Of a DNA stretch of 61,996 nucleotides, positions 34,093 through 43,309 are shown in pieces. How positions within the stretch are numbered: the stretch's first letter is position 1; the number at the start of each line of letters is the position of its first letter. The stretch is from Rhodospirillales bacterium Ga0074136 (GTDB taxonomy: Bacteria; Pseudomonadota; Alphaproteobacteria; Acetobacterales; Acetobacteraceae), in contig LNEW01000098.1 of the NCBI GenBank assembly GCA_001464375.1, forward strand, positions 1 through 61,996. Direction: 5' to 3'. The translations under genes were made by a program, and so were the position numbers. Below the pieces are notes generated by a model. It was given only the letters and a program-made list of their open reading frames with translations, was not told where the DNA came from and ran no database searches.

Positions 34093-34629
34093 ATGGCCCG
34101 CATTCCCTACGCCGACACCGCGCATCCCGACCACAAGGACGCCGCCGCGGCGATCCGCGCCTCCCGCAAGAAGGTCGGCCACCTCCATCGCATGCTGCTG
34201 CACGCCCCGCCGATCGCCACCGGCTGGATCACGATGTTCGACGCGGTCCGTTGGAAATCCACGCTGTCCGGCCGGCTGCGCGAACTGGTCATCTGCCGCA
34301 TCGCCGCGATCAACGGCGCATCCTACGAATGGGAGGCGCATGCGCCGATCGCCCTGGCCGAGGGTGCAACCCAGGCGCAGCTCGATGCGCTGCAGGACTG
34401 GCAGGCGAGCGACGCCTTCGACGCGACCGACCGCGCCGTGCTGGCCTATTGCGACGCCATGACCAGGCAGGTGCATGTGCCCGACGACGTCGCGCGCGCC
34501 GTGCGCGACCTGTTTGCGCCGCGCCAACTGGTCGAACTGACCGTCACCATCGCCGGCTACAACTGCGTCTCGCGCGTGCTGGAGGCGCTGGAGATCAACG
34601 GCGCCGACACGCTGCCGTCCGACGCGTAG
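34093..34629 (+). CDS. Carboxymuconolactone decarboxylase family protein
   Basis: A 178-residue all-helical protein of the CMD/AhpD superfamily. Typical blocks are SGRLRELVICRIAAINGASYEWEAH and the later ELTVTIAGYNCVSRV. The two cysteines used by AhpD peroxidases (CxxC) are missing, so a peroxidase role is unlikely; a lactone decarboxylase-like or unknown role remains. ATG 34093 follows ACGGAGG. It is 50 bp behind the MaoC-like gene on the same strand and ends 3 bp from a convergent Bug gene. Confidence 0.8.
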   Translation: MARIPYADTAHPDHKDAAAAIRASRKKVGHLHRMLLHAPPIATGWITMFDAVRWKSTLSGRLRELVICRIAAINGASYEWEAHAPIALAEGATQAQLDALQDWQASDAFDATDRAVLAYCDAMTRQVHVPDDVARAVRDLFAPRQLVELTVTIAGYNCVSRVLEALEINGADTLPSDA

Positions 34630-34632
34630 GCG

Positions 34633-35565
34633 CTACTCGGCCGAACGCAGCCCCGCGGCCTCGATCAGCGCGCGGAACTTCTCGCTCTCGCTGCGCGTGA
34701 AGGCGGCGAAGTCGGCGCGGTTGCGGTGCAGGATCGGCTGCGCGACGCGGGTCATGCCCGCGACCACGTCGGGATGGCGGATGGTGCGCTCGCAGGCCGC
34801 TTCCAGCCGCGCCATCACCGGCTCGGGCGTGGCGGCCGGCGCATAGAGGCCCGACCAGATCGTGTAGACCAGGTCGTAGCCCTGCTCGCGCATGGTCGGC
34901 ACCTGCGGGAAGTCGGGATTGCGGCGCTCGGTCAAGAAGGCGATCGGGTGCAGGTCGTACTGCCGGATCAGCAGCGTCTGGTCGGTGAACAGCTGCACCT
35001 GGCCCTGCTGGAAGGCCAGCATCACCTCGCCCGATCCGCGATACGGGATGTGGTTCATCTCGATATTGGCCAGGCGCATGAAGGCCACGTTCGAGATATG
35101 CGGGATCGACCCAGCGCCGGTCGATGCGAAGGGAAAGCCCTGCCCCTGCGCGCGCCCGCGCGCCACCACATCGGCCACCGTGGCCAGCCCGGAAGTCTTG
35201 GGTGTCATCATCACCACCGGGCTGTCGGCGATCTGGCAGATCGCGGCGAGGTTCTCGAGCGTGTAGCCGAGCCCACGGCGGAAATGCGGCTGGATCGCCA
35301 CCGGCCCGACCGGCGAGAACAGGATGGTCTGCCCATCGGGCCTGGCGCGCGCGGCCTCGGCCGTGCCGATGGTCCCGCCGGCGCCGGTGACGTTGCGCAC
35401 CACCACGGATTGGCCGAGCGCGGCGGCCATCTCGGTCTGCATCATGCGGGCGACGATGTCGGTGGGGCCGCCGGCGGCGAAGTTCACCACCATCTGCACC
35501 TGCGCGACCGCAGGCATGGCGGTCGCCGCCAGAACCGCGGCGACCGTGGCGAAAACTCGTGTCAT
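34633..35565 (-). CDS. Bug/TctC-family periplasmic binding protein 4
   Basis: A 310-residue Bug receptor with a signal peptide (about 1-21, PAVAQ). Motifs: VNFAAGGPTDIVARMM, VVVRNVTGAGGTIGTAEAARARPDG, IPYRGSGE and VPTMREQGY. A strong GGGAGGAAG ribosome-binding site precedes ATG. It is the most divergent of the five Bug proteins here; the first beta strand reads MVVNF instead of IVVPF. It runs against the pair C operon and may be an independent transcript. Confidence 0.9.
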   Translation of the reverse strand: MTRVFATVAAVLAATAMPAVAQVQMVVNFAAGGPTDIVARMMQTEMAAALGQSVVVRNVTGAGGTIGTAEAARARPDGQTILFSPVGPVAIQPHFRRGLGYTLENLAAICQIADSPVVMMTPKTSGLATVADVVARGRAQGQGFPFASTGAGSIPHISNVAFMRLANIEMNHIPYRGSGEVMLAFQQGQVQLFTDQTLLIRQYDLHPIAFLTERRNPDFPQVPTMREQGYDLVYTIWSGLYAPAATPEPVMARLEAACERTIRHPDVVAGMTRVAQPILHRNRADFAAFTRSESEKFRALIEAAGLRSAE

Positions 35566-35641
35566 GCGCTTCCTCCCGCCCGCTTGTTTCGCGGGCTGAA
35601 GGAAGCCTAGGGCCAGTGGGGCCGGCTGCGGAAGCCCGCTG

Positions 35642-35851
35642 TCAGGCGATGCGCCCGGCGGGCCCGCCCAGGGCGCCGGCCATCATCGCCAGCGCGGCCA
35701 GTCCGCGCAGGTGGTCGGCATCCGCCAGCGGCACGCGCAGCAGCGCGCCGCCATGGCCGCGCAGGTGCAATTCGGCCCCCTTGGGCGATTGCAGCAGCGC
35801 GACGGAGCTCAGGTTTTCCGGGGTACGGATGGGGGACGCCAGGTCGGTCAT
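35642..35851 (-). CDS. Small hypothetical protein
   Basis: A 69-residue protein not recognised by family. A GGAGAGG ribosome-binding site 6 bp before ATG 35851 supports it. The sequence has a GAELHLRGHGGALLRVPL middle and an Ala/Leu/Gly-rich C-terminus (LRGLAALAMMAGALGG) that could be one weak hydrophobic helix. It lies alone between two oppositely oriented genes, downstream of a strong inverted repeat. Confidence 0.45.
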   Translation of the reverse strand: MTDLASPIRTPENLSSVALLQSPKGAELHLRGHGGALLRVPLADADHLRGLAALAMMAGALGGPAGRIA

Positions 35852-35874
35852 TTTCGGCCTCTCCGACAGGATCG

Positions 35875-35907
35875 CCGCGGTTTGCGACAGGCCCTACGAA
35901 ACCGCGG
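35875..35907. promoter_or_regulatory. Perfect 9-bp inverted repeat upstream of small gene
   Basis: CCGCGGTTT (35875-35883) and AAACCGCGG (35899-35907) are exact inverted copies separated by 15 bases. The element lies 23 bp upstream of the small leftward gene and about 150 bp before the rightward amidohydrolase, so it could be an operator for either, or a structured leader. The remaining bases to 36059 show no gene. Confidence 0.4.
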
Positions 35908-36059
35908 AAACCCTTGCCGTCCGGTTAACGCAACACCTTGCCCTGGCGAATTTCGCGCCGCAGCATGTCCACAGCACGCCCGATGTCTCGCCGTGGCCAC
36001 GCCCACCGCGGCGGGCCGTGGCGAGCCGGGACATGACCGCAGGACGAAGGACGCACGCC

Positions 36060-37251
36060 ATGCCGAGGATCGACGCCGAGCGCTTCCTGCGCGACCTGAA
36101 CGACCTCCGGAAAATCGGCGCCTACAAGACCGGCGTGCACCGCCCGACCTACTCCCCCCAGGACATGGAAAGCCGCCGCTGGCTGGTGGAACGCCTGGAG
36201 GAATGCGGGCTGGAGGCCAGCATCGACGGCATCGGCAACGTCTATGGCCGCCACAAGGGCAATGGGCCGCATCTGCTGGTGGGCAGCCATATCGAAAGCC
36301 AGAACCAGGCGGGCTGGCTGGATGGCGCGCTCGGCGTCATGGCCGGCGTGGCACTCGCGCGGGCCGGCCTGCCGGTCGATGTCTGCGCCTTCGCCGACGA
36401 GGAAGGGCATTTCGAAGGCGGCTTCCTCGGCTCCCGATCCATCATCGGCGAATTGACCGAAGAGGAGATCGACCGCTCGCGCTCCCGCAACGACGGCCAG
36501 CCGCTGCGCGATGCGCTGGCCGCCGCGGACCTCGCCGGCAAGCCGCGCCTGCAACTCGAACCTGGCCGCCACAAGGGCTTCTTCGAGATGCACATCGAGC
36601 AGGGCACGCAGCTCGAAAGTGCCGGCCTGCGCGTTGGCGTGGTCACCGGCATCGTCGCCATCTGGCAATGGCTGATCCGCTTCGAGGGCCAGCAGGACCA
36701 CGCCGGCGGCACCACCATGGCTGAACGCCGCGACGCCGGCCTGTCCGCGGTGCGCCTGCTGTCCGCCATCGACGCCGAATTCCCCCGCGTCTGCGGGGCG
36801 CGCTCCACCTGGACCACGGGGCGCATCGTGCTCGAACCCGGGGCGCCATCCATCATCCCCGGCAGCGCGGACGTGCTGTTCCAGTTCCGCGACGTCTCCG
36901 TCCCGGTGCTGGAACGCATGGAGGCGACGCTCCGCGCGCTGGTCGCCGAGAGCAACCGGCGCGAGAAATGCACCGCCACGCTGGTCCAGAAATCCCGCGC
37001 CACGCCGGCGATCTGCGACCCCGCCATGATGGCGGCGCTGGACGCGGCGGCCGAGCGGCGTCTGGACGCGCATGCCCTCCGGCGCCGGGCACGACGCGCA
37101 ATACATCGCCAAGCGCATGCCGGTCGCGATGTTGTTCACGCCTTCCATCGGCGGCATCAGCCACCATTGGGCGGAGGACACGAAGGAGGAGGACCTGGCG
37201 CTGTGCTGCCAGGTGCTGGCCAGCGCGGCGGAGCGCTACCTGAAGGCGTGA
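36060..37251 (+). pseudogene. M20-family amidohydrolase (hydantoinase/carbamoylase type), frameshifted
   Basis: This encodes a Zn-dependent amidase of the N-carbamoyl-amino-acid/allantoate amidohydrolase group, broken near its end. Frame 1 runs from ATG 36060 (ATG 36033 is an alternative) with LLVGSHIESQNQAGWLDGA, FADEEGHFEGGFLGSRS, MHIEQGTQLE and GRIVLEPGAPSIIPG, then goes wrong after [10 protein letters not shown]. The missing C-terminal block, [16 protein letters not shown] to SAAERYLKA, is found intact one frame over from 37072 to the stop at 37249-37251. Loss of one GC dinucleotide from a GCGCGC run at about 37068-37071 would explain it. An intact version would hydrolyse carbamoyl or ureido amino acids, a logical step after hydantoin opening. 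Sequencing error is as likely as real decay. Confidence 0.8.
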
Positions 37252-37268
37252 GTCCGGGCGCCCGCGCA

Positions 37269-37294
37269 CCCGGCCCTCAGTGCCGCAGGCCGGG
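37269..37294. terminator. Hairpin between convergent amidohydrolase and pdeM
   Basis: CCCGGCC (37269-37275) and GGCCGGG (37288-37294) form a perfect 7-bp stem with a 12-base loop, followed by AAATGATG. A second stem, GCGTCGC (37302-37308) with GCGACGC (37325-37331), follows at once and abuts the pdeM stop. Together they are a reasonable bidirectional terminator region. Confidence 0.45.
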
Positions 37295-37333
37295 AAATGA
37301 TGCGTCGCGGACAGGCGCCGCAGGGCGACGCGT

Positions 37334-38026
37334 TCAGCCGCCCAGCGCCATCGCGGCGCGTCGCGGCGCCAGCGGGAAGCTGTAGAGCCGGTCCGGCCCC
37401 AGCAGGAAGGCGCGTGCGCCGCGTGGGAACAGGCCGGCGATCGCCATGTCCGCCACGTCCAGCCCGCCCGTATAGGCGCCAAAGGCGGGCAGCAGCAGGC
37501 GACGGCCATCGGTGACGAAACAGGCGCGGCACACGCCGCCGGCACGCGTGGGCGCGGTCGCCTTGGGGTGCAAATGCCCGGCGATCTCTCCCGCCACGCG
37601 GCCCGCCGGGACATGGCGGAACACCAGCGGTCCCTCCGTCCATTCGGCCACAGAAATCCCCGGCAGGCCGGCCGGTGCGGAAGGGTCGTGGTTGCCCGCG
37701 ACCCACACCGCCTCGAGCCCCGCCAGCGCATGCAGCAGCACCGCGCGATCCGCCGCCGGCAGGCGCGCCACGCCGCCATCGTCATGGAAGCTGTCGCCCA
37801 GGAACACGATGCGCTGCGGGCGATAGCGCCGCAGCACCGGCACCAGCCGCGCCAAGGTCTCCCGCGTGTCATAGGGCGGCACCAGGCGGCCGCGCGCGGC
37901 GAAGGCACTGCCCTTCTCGAAGTGCAGATCGGCCACGCACAGCAAGCGCCGCGCCGGCCAGTGCAGCACGCCGGCGGGGTCGAGCATCAGCCGTTCCCCG
38001 GCGATATGGACGGGCGCCGCGCCCAT
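37334..38026 (-). CDS. pdeM: Ligase-associated DNA damage response metallophosphoesterase PdeM
   Basis: A 230-residue calcineurin-like metallophosphoesterase of the ligase-associated repair cluster. Metal-binding motifs in order are ADLHFEKG, LGDSFHDDG, VAGNHDPS and GHLHPKA. Related enzymes are manganese-dependent nucleases or phosphodiesterases. ATG 38026 overlaps the helicase stop (TGATG), so it is translated together with the helicase. The rest of the cluster is divergently encoded from 40614. Confidence 0.9.
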   Translation of the reverse strand: MGAAPVHIAGERLMLDPAGVLHWPARRLLCVADLHFEKGSAFAARGRLVPPYDTRETLARLVPVLRRYRPQRIVFLGDSFHDDGGVARLPAADRAVLLHALAGLEAVWVAGNHDPSAPAGLPGISVAEWTEGPLVFRHVPAGRVAGEIAGHLHPKATAPTRAGGVCRACFVTDGRRLLLPAFGAYTGGLDVADMAIAGLFPRGARAFLLGPDRLYSFPLAPRRAAMALGG

Positions 38027-40593
38027 CAGCCCGTCACCATCTTCGGCGCGGCGCGGATGTAGCGCGACCGCCGCTTGTCGCGCGCCTTGGCCCGCGCCAC
38101 CGAGGTGCCCCGCACCTGCAGGGTCTCGGTCACGTCCGCCAGCGTCTCGGCGAAGTGGTCCTCCCCATCGGTCGCGTCCTCGACCAGCGACGCGGCCTCG
38201 GCCAGCAGCGCGTCCTCGGCGCCGCCGGCGACCCACTCGCGGCCTTCCTCGATCAGCGCCGGCACCGCGAGCGGCGAGACGCGATCGAGCACGCGATGCC
38301 GGATGCGTCCCTTCACCCGCGCCAGCAGCGTGGCGATGCGCGCCACGTCGGTCAGGCCCTGCGCGGCCTCGGCGCGCGTCGCGCGCAGCAGGATGTGGTC
38401 GGGCTGGTGGCGGCGCAGCACGTCGTAGATCAGGTCCGAATTCATCGTCATCTGGCGACCCGATTTCTCCGCGCCGGGGTGGTTCTTCTCGAGCAGCCCG
38501 GCGATGGTCGCGATGGACCGGAAGGTTCGCCGCAGCATGGAGGACTCCGCCAGCCATTCCTCCATTTCGTCGCCCAGGATGTCCTCGGCGAACAGCGATT
38601 CGACATCCTGCGGTTCGAAGGCCGACCAGACGCACAGCACGTAGTCGGTGCCGACATAGCCCAGCGGCGCGAGGCCCATGCGTTCCATGCGCTTGGTCAC
38701 CAGCATCCCCAGCGTCTGGTGCGCGAGCCGGCCCTCGAAGGTATACGCCACCAGGAACCACTTGCCGCCGCGCGGGAAGGTCTCCACCAGCAAGCCGTCG
38801 CGCGGCGGCAATTCGGATTTGACCTGTTGCAGCCGCAGCCATTCGCGCACGGGTTCCGGCAGGTGCCGCCAGCGCCGCGGGTCGGATAGGATGGACCGCA
38901 CGCGCGCGGCCAGGTGCGTGGTCAGCGGCATGCGCGCGCCGGCATAGACCGGCACGCGGGGCTCGCCCTCGCCACCGCGGGTCACGATCACGGCGGCGGG
39001 CTCGATGCGCTCGTATTTCAGCACCTGGCCGCCGAACAGGAAGCAGTCGCCGGGCTCCAGCGTGGAGACGAACCATTCCTCCACCTCGCCCACCACGCCG
39101 CCGCCGCGCAGCCGCACCTTGAGCAGCGGTGTCTCGACGATGGTGCCGAGGTTCATCCGCAACTGCCGCGCCACGGCCGTGCCGCGCACATGCACCAGGC
39201 CCTCGGCGTCGCGGAACAGTTTGCGGAAGCGGTCATAGGCTTGCAGCGCGTAGCCGCCATCCTCCACGAACCGCAACACGTCGTCGAAGTCGCGTCGCGT
39301 CAGCGCGGCATAGGGGCCGGCGCCGGTGACTTCCGCGAACAGCGCATCCGGGTGGAAGGGCGCCGAGCACGCCATCGCCAGCACATGCTGCGCCAGCACA
39401 TCGAGCCCGCCGGGGCGCGGCGGCTCGCCATCCAGCTCGCCGGCGGCCACGGCCTCGGTGGCGGCGACGCATTCCACCACCTCGAAGCGGTTGGCCGGCA
39501 CCAGCACGGCGCGCGAGGGTTCGTCCATGCGGTGATTGGCGCGCCCCACCCGCTGCAACAGGCGGCTCACGCCCTTGGGCGCACCCACCTGGATCACCTG
39601 GTCCACATCCCCCCAGTCGATGCCGAGGTCGAGCGAGGCCGTCGCCACCACCGCGCGCAGCCGCCCCTCCGCCATGGCCGCTTCCACCTTGCGGCGCAGC
39701 CCGATCTCCAGACTGCCGTGATGCATGCCGATCGGCAGCGCCGCCTCGTTCAGCCGCCACAGCGCGGCGAACACCAGTTCGGCCTGGGCGCGAGTATTGA
39801 CGAACACGATGGTCAGCCGCGCATCGGCGACACGGCGATAGATCTCGGGCGCGGAAGCGAGGCCCATGTGGCCGCCCCAGGGCAGGCGGCCCTCGGGCAA
39901 TTGCAGGTCGAACACCGGGGCGGCGCCGCCCTTGGTCTCCACCAACCGCACGTCATCGGCCTGCGCGGTCGGCGACAGCCAGGCGCGCAGCGGCGTCGGA
40001 TGCGCCACCGTGGCCGACAACCCGACCCGCCGCGCCCCCGGCGCCAGCACTGCCAGCCGCGACAGGCACAATGCGAGCTGATCCCCGCGCTTGGTGCCCG
40101 CCAGCGCATGCGCTTCGTCGACGATGATCGCGCCCAGCCCGCCGAAGAAGGCCGGCGCATCGGGCAGGGAGAGCAGCAGCGTCAGGCTCTCGGGCGTGGT
40201 CAGCAGCATCTGCGGCGGGGTTTCGCGCTGGCGCGCGCGGCGGTTGGCCGGCGTGTCGCCGGTGCGGGTCTCGATGCGGATGGGCAGGCCCATCTCGGCC
40301 ACGGGCGCGGTCAGGTTGCGCGCGATATCCACCGCCAGCGCCTTCAGCGGCGAGACATACAGCGTGTGCAGCCCCTCGCGCGGGCTGCGCGCCAGATCGA
40401 CCAGCGAGGGCAGGAACCCCGCCAGCGTCTTGCCGCCGCCGGTCGGCGCCAGCAACAGGACGTGCTCGCCGCGCCTTGCCGCCTCCAGCAGCGCGAGCTG
40501 GTGCGGCCGCGGGGTCCAGCCGCGCCCGGCGAACCAGCCGGCAAAGGGTTCTGGCAATGTTCTCATTCGGGGGGCAATATGGTGGCGGTTCAT
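38026..40593 (-). CDS. Ligase-associated DEXH-box DNA helicase (Lhr type)
   Basis: An 855-residue Lhr-core superfamily 2 helicase. Seen: Walker A APTGGGKTLAG (about 49-59), VSPLKALAVD, LLTTPESL, Walker B VDEAHALAG, GLSATVAHP, then the second RecA domain with VVATASLDLGIDWGDVD and RVGRANHR, a winged helix, and the Lhr-specific C-terminal module. This type unwinds DNA or RNA:DNA with 3'-5' polarity and is encoded with a ligase, exonuclease and PdeM. ATG 40566 (MRTLPEPF) is an alternative start with similar support; the divergent exonuclease starts only 20-47 bp away. Confidence 0.92.
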   Translation of the reverse strand: MNRHHIAPRMRTLPEPFAGWFAGRGWTPRPHQLALLEAARRGEHVLLLAPTGGGKTLAGFLPSLVDLARSPREGLHTLYVSPLKALAVDIARNLTAPVAEMGLPIRIETRTGDTPANRRARQRETPPQMLLTTPESLTLLLSLPDAPAFFGGLGAIIVDEAHALAGTKRGDQLALCLSRLAVLAPGARRVGLSATVAHPTPLRAWLSPTAQADDVRLVETKGGAAPVFDLQLPEGRLPWGGHMGLASAPEIYRRVADARLTIVFVNTRAQAELVFAALWRLNEAALPIGMHHGSLEIGLRRKVEAAMAEGRLRAVVATASLDLGIDWGDVDQVIQVGAPKGVSRLLQRVGRANHRMDEPSRAVLVPANRFEVVECVAATEAVAAGELDGEPPRPGGLDVLAQHVLAMACSAPFHPDALFAEVTGAGPYAALTRRDFDDVLRFVEDGGYALQAYDRFRKLFRDAEGLVHVRGTAVARQLRMNLGTIVETPLLKVRLRGGGVVGEVEEWFVSTLEPGDCFLFGGQVLKYERIEPAAVIVTRGGEGEPRVPVYAGARMPLTTHLAARVRSILSDPRRWRHLPEPVREWLRLQQVKSELPPRDGLLVETFPRGGKWFLVAYTFEGRLAHQTLGMLVTKRMERMGLAPLGYVGTDYVLCVWSAFEPQDVESLFAEDILGDEMEEWLAESSMLRRTFRSIATIAGLLEKNHPGAEKSGRQMTMNSDLIYDVLRRHQPDHILLRATRAEAAQGLTDVARIATLLARVKGRIRHRVLDRVSPLAVPALIEEGREWVAGGAEDALLAEAASLVEDATDGEDHFAETLADVTETLQVRGTSVARAKARDKRRSRYIRAAPKMVTG

Positions 40594-40613
40594 CGCGCCG
40601 GGAAGCCACCCAT

Positions 40614-41669
40614 ATGCGTCCCGTGACGGCCCCCCATCCCGAGACCTGGTTGAAGGTCACGCCATCCGGATTGTTCTGCGAACCGGGCGGCTTCTTCATC
40701 GACCCGACGCGTGCGGTGGACCGCGCGGTGATCAGCCACGGTCATTCCGACCACGCACGCCCGGGCCACACCCATGTGCTCGCCACGTGCGAAACGCTCG
40801 CCATCATGACCCAGCGCATGGGGCAGGGCCGGGCGGGTGAGACGCAGCAGGCGCTGCCCCTGAACGACCCACTGACCATCAACGGCGTGCGCGTCTGGCT
40901 GCGCCCGGCGGGGCATGTGCTGGGCTCGGCGCAGGTCTGCATGGACTGGCAGGGCTCCCGCGCCGTGGTCTCCGGCGACTACAAGCGCCGCCCCGACCCG
41001 ACCGCGACGCCCTTCGAGCCCGAGCCCTGCGACGTGTTCGTGACCGAAGCCACCTTCGCCCTGCCGGTCTTCCGGCATCCACCGGCCGAGGCCGAGATCG
41101 CGCGGCTGCTGCGCTCCGTCGCGCTGTTCCCCGAGCGCACGCACGTCATCGGCTGCTATTCGCTCGGCAAGTGCCAGCGGATGATCGCGCTGCTGCGCCA
41201 GGCCGGATGGGACCGGCCCATCCACCTGCATGGCGCGCATGTGGCGCTGTGCCGGGTGTATGAAGCGCTCGGCGTGAAGCTGGGCGAGTTGCGCGCCGCG
41301 ACGGTCGCGAAGAAGGACGACCTGAAGGGCGCGATCGTGCTGGCGCCGCCTTCCGCCGTGGCGGATCGCTGGGCGCGGCGGCTGGCGGAACCGGTGGTCT
41401 GCGTCGCCTCGGGCTGGATGCGCGTGCGCCAGCGCGCCAGGCAGGGCGGGGTGGAATTGCCGCTGGTGATCTCCGATCACGCCGACTGGGATGAATTGCT
41501 CGCGACCGCCGATGACGTGCAGGCGCCCGAAATCTGGGTCACGCATGGGCGCGAGGATGCGTTGATCCATGCCCTGGCCCAGCGCGGCATCCGCGGCCGC
41601 GCGCTGCACCTGGTCGGCCGTGGCGAGGAGGACGAAGCCGAGCCGCCCGCCGAGGCCGCCGCGCCATGA
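40614..41669 (+). CDS. Ligase-associated DNA exonuclease (metallo-beta-lactamase/beta-CASP)
   Basis: A 351-residue beta-CASP nuclease of the repair cluster. The metal site includes SHGHSDHARPG near residue 40, followed by GHVLGSAQV, SGDYK and the late SDHADWDEL and VTHG. This family acts as 3'-end processing or DNA exonuclease beside the ATP-dependent ligase. ATG 40614 is preferred because the conserved WLKVTPSGLFCEPGGFFIDP begins soon after. It overlaps the ligase gene as ATGA. Confidence 0.9.
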   Translation: MRPVTAPHPETWLKVTPSGLFCEPGGFFIDPTRAVDRAVISHGHSDHARPGHTHVLATCETLAIMTQRMGQGRAGETQQALPLNDPLTINGVRVWLRPAGHVLGSAQVCMDWQGSRAVVSGDYKRRPDPTATPFEPEPCDVFVTEATFALPVFRHPPAEAEIARLLRSVALFPERTHVIGCYSLGKCQRMIALLRQAGWDRPIHLHGAHVALCRVYEALGVKLGELRAATVAKKDDLKGAIVLAPPSAVADRWARRLAEPVVCVASGWMRVRQRARQGGVELPLVISDHADWDELLATADDVQAPEIWVTHGREDALIHALAQRGIRGRALHLVGRGEEDEAEPPAEAAAP

Positions 41670-43273
41670 GCCTGCCCGCCTTCGCGGAATTGCTCGAACG
41701 CCTGGTCTTCACCCCCGGGCGCAACGCGAAACTTGCCTTGCTCGTGCAGTGGTTCGCGGCGCAACCCGACCCCGAGCGCGGCATCGGCCTTGCCGCGCTG
41801 ACGGATGAACTGGTCTTCTCCGCCGCCAAGCCCGGCATGATCCGTGACCTGGGCGCTTCGCGCATCGACCCGGAATTGTGGCGGCTGTCCTACGACTATG
41901 TCGGCGACCTGGCGGAGACGCTGGCGCTGGTCTGGCAGCCGCGCGCGGGCGTGAACGCGCCGCCGCCGGCGCTGTCTGATGTGGTGGAGGCGCTGCAGAC
42001 CACCGCGAAGGCCGAGATCCCCGCGCTGATCGCCGGCTGGCTCGATACGCTGGATGCCGGCGGGCGGCTTGCGCTGATCAAGCTGGTGACCGGCGGGCTG
42101 CGCGTGGGTGTCTCGGCCCGTCTGGCACGCGTCGCGCTGGCCGAATGGTCAGGCCAGCGCGTGGAGGATATCGAGGAAGTCTGGCACGGCGTCGCCTGGC
42201 CCTACGCGCCGCTGTTCCACTGGCTGGAAGGCCACGCCGAGCGCCCCGACCCGCGCGACCAGCCGATCTTCCGCCCGCTGATGCTGGCGCACCCGCTGGA
42301 GGCGCCGGACCTGGCTGCCTTGCAGGCGGAAGCCTGGCGCGCCGAATGGAAATGGGATGGCATCCGCGTGCAACTCACCGCCGGGCCTGGCGGGGCGCGC
42401 CTGTGGTCGCGCGGCGGCGAGGACATCTCCGGCGCCTTCCCGGACATCCTCGCCGCGATGGATTTCCACGCGGTGCTGGACGGCGAATTGCTGGTGCTGC
42501 GCGAAGGCGAGGTCGCCCCCTTCGCCGACCTTCAGCAGCGGCTGAACCGCAAATCCGTGACCGCGAAGATGCAGCGCGACTTCCCCGCCGCCGTGCGCCT
42601 GTACGACCTGCTGTTCGACGGCACCGAGGATCTTCGCCCCTTGCCCTTCGATGCCCGCCGCGCGCGCCTGGAATCCTGGCACGCGCGCGCGGCACCGGCG
42701 CGCATGGATCTCTCCGCCCTGGTGCCGTTCGACAGCATCGACATGCTGGGTCGCATCCGCGACGGCGCGCGCGCGGCGTCGATCGAGGGGCTGATGCTCA
42801 AGCGCGCCGACGCGCCCTATGTCGCCGGGCGCACCAAGGGGCTGTGGTGGAAGTGGAAGCGCGATCCGCTCACCGTCGATGCCGTGCTGATGTACGCCCA
42901 GCGCGGCCACGGCAAGCGGTCGTCCTTCTATTCCGACTACACCTTCGGCGTCTGGCGCGATGACGGCGAACTGGTGCCGATCGGCAAGGCCTATTCCGGC
43001 TACACCGACGATGAACTGGCCTGGCTCGACCGCTGGATCCGCAACAACACCACCAACCGCTTCGGGCCGGTGCGCGAGGTCGAGCGCGGCATCGTCTTCG
43101 AAGTGGCCTTCGACGCCGCGCAGCGCAGCACGCGCCACAAATCCGGCGTGGCGCTGCGCTTCCCGCGCATCGCCCGCATCCGGCGCGACAAGCCGCCGGA
43201 GGAGGCCGACCGGCTGGAGACGGTCGAGGCGATGATCGACGTCACGCTTGCGGAACGCAACCGCGCCGGGTGA
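41666..43273 (+). CDS. ATP-dependent DNA ligase (repair-cluster type)
   Basis: A 535-residue ATP-dependent ligase. The N-terminal DNA-binding domain covers about 1-200. The adenylated lysine is K229 in EWKWDGIR. Further nucleotidyltransferase motifs are LWSRGGEDIS, FHAVLDGELL, SIEGLMLKRADAPY and WWKWKRDP. The C-terminal OB domain ends with RIARIRRDKPPEEAD. It seals nicks using ATP rather than NAD and belongs with the helicase, exonuclease and PdeM. It has no polymerase or nuclease domain, so it is not the LigD of the Ku end-joining system. Confidence 0.93.
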   Translation: MSLPAFAELLERLVFTPGRNAKLALLVQWFAAQPDPERGIGLAALTDELVFSAAKPGMIRDLGASRIDPELWRLSYDYVGDLAETLALVWQPRAGVNAPPPALSDVVEALQTTAKAEIPALIAGWLDTLDAGGRLALIKLVTGGLRVGVSARLARVALAEWSGQRVEDIEEVWHGVAWPYAPLFHWLEGHAERPDPRDQPIFRPLMLAHPLEAPDLAALQAEAWRAEWKWDGIRVQLTAGPGGARLWSRGGEDISGAFPDILAAMDFHAVLDGELLVLREGEVAPFADLQQRLNRKSVTAKMQRDFPAAVRLYDLLFDGTEDLRPLPFDARRARLESWHARAAPARMDLSALVPFDSIDMLGRIRDGARAASIEGLMLKRADAPYVAGRTKGLWWKWKRDPLTVDAVLMYAQRGHGKRSSFYSDYTFGVWRDDGELVPIGKAYSGYTDDELAWLDRWIRNNTTNRFGPVREVERGIVFEVAFDAAQRSTRHKSGVALRFPRIARIRRDKPPEEADRLETVEAMIDVTLAERNRAG

Positions 43274-43309
43274 ACCTTGGCGCGCCACCGCCAACCGGGA
43301 GCCCCCACC

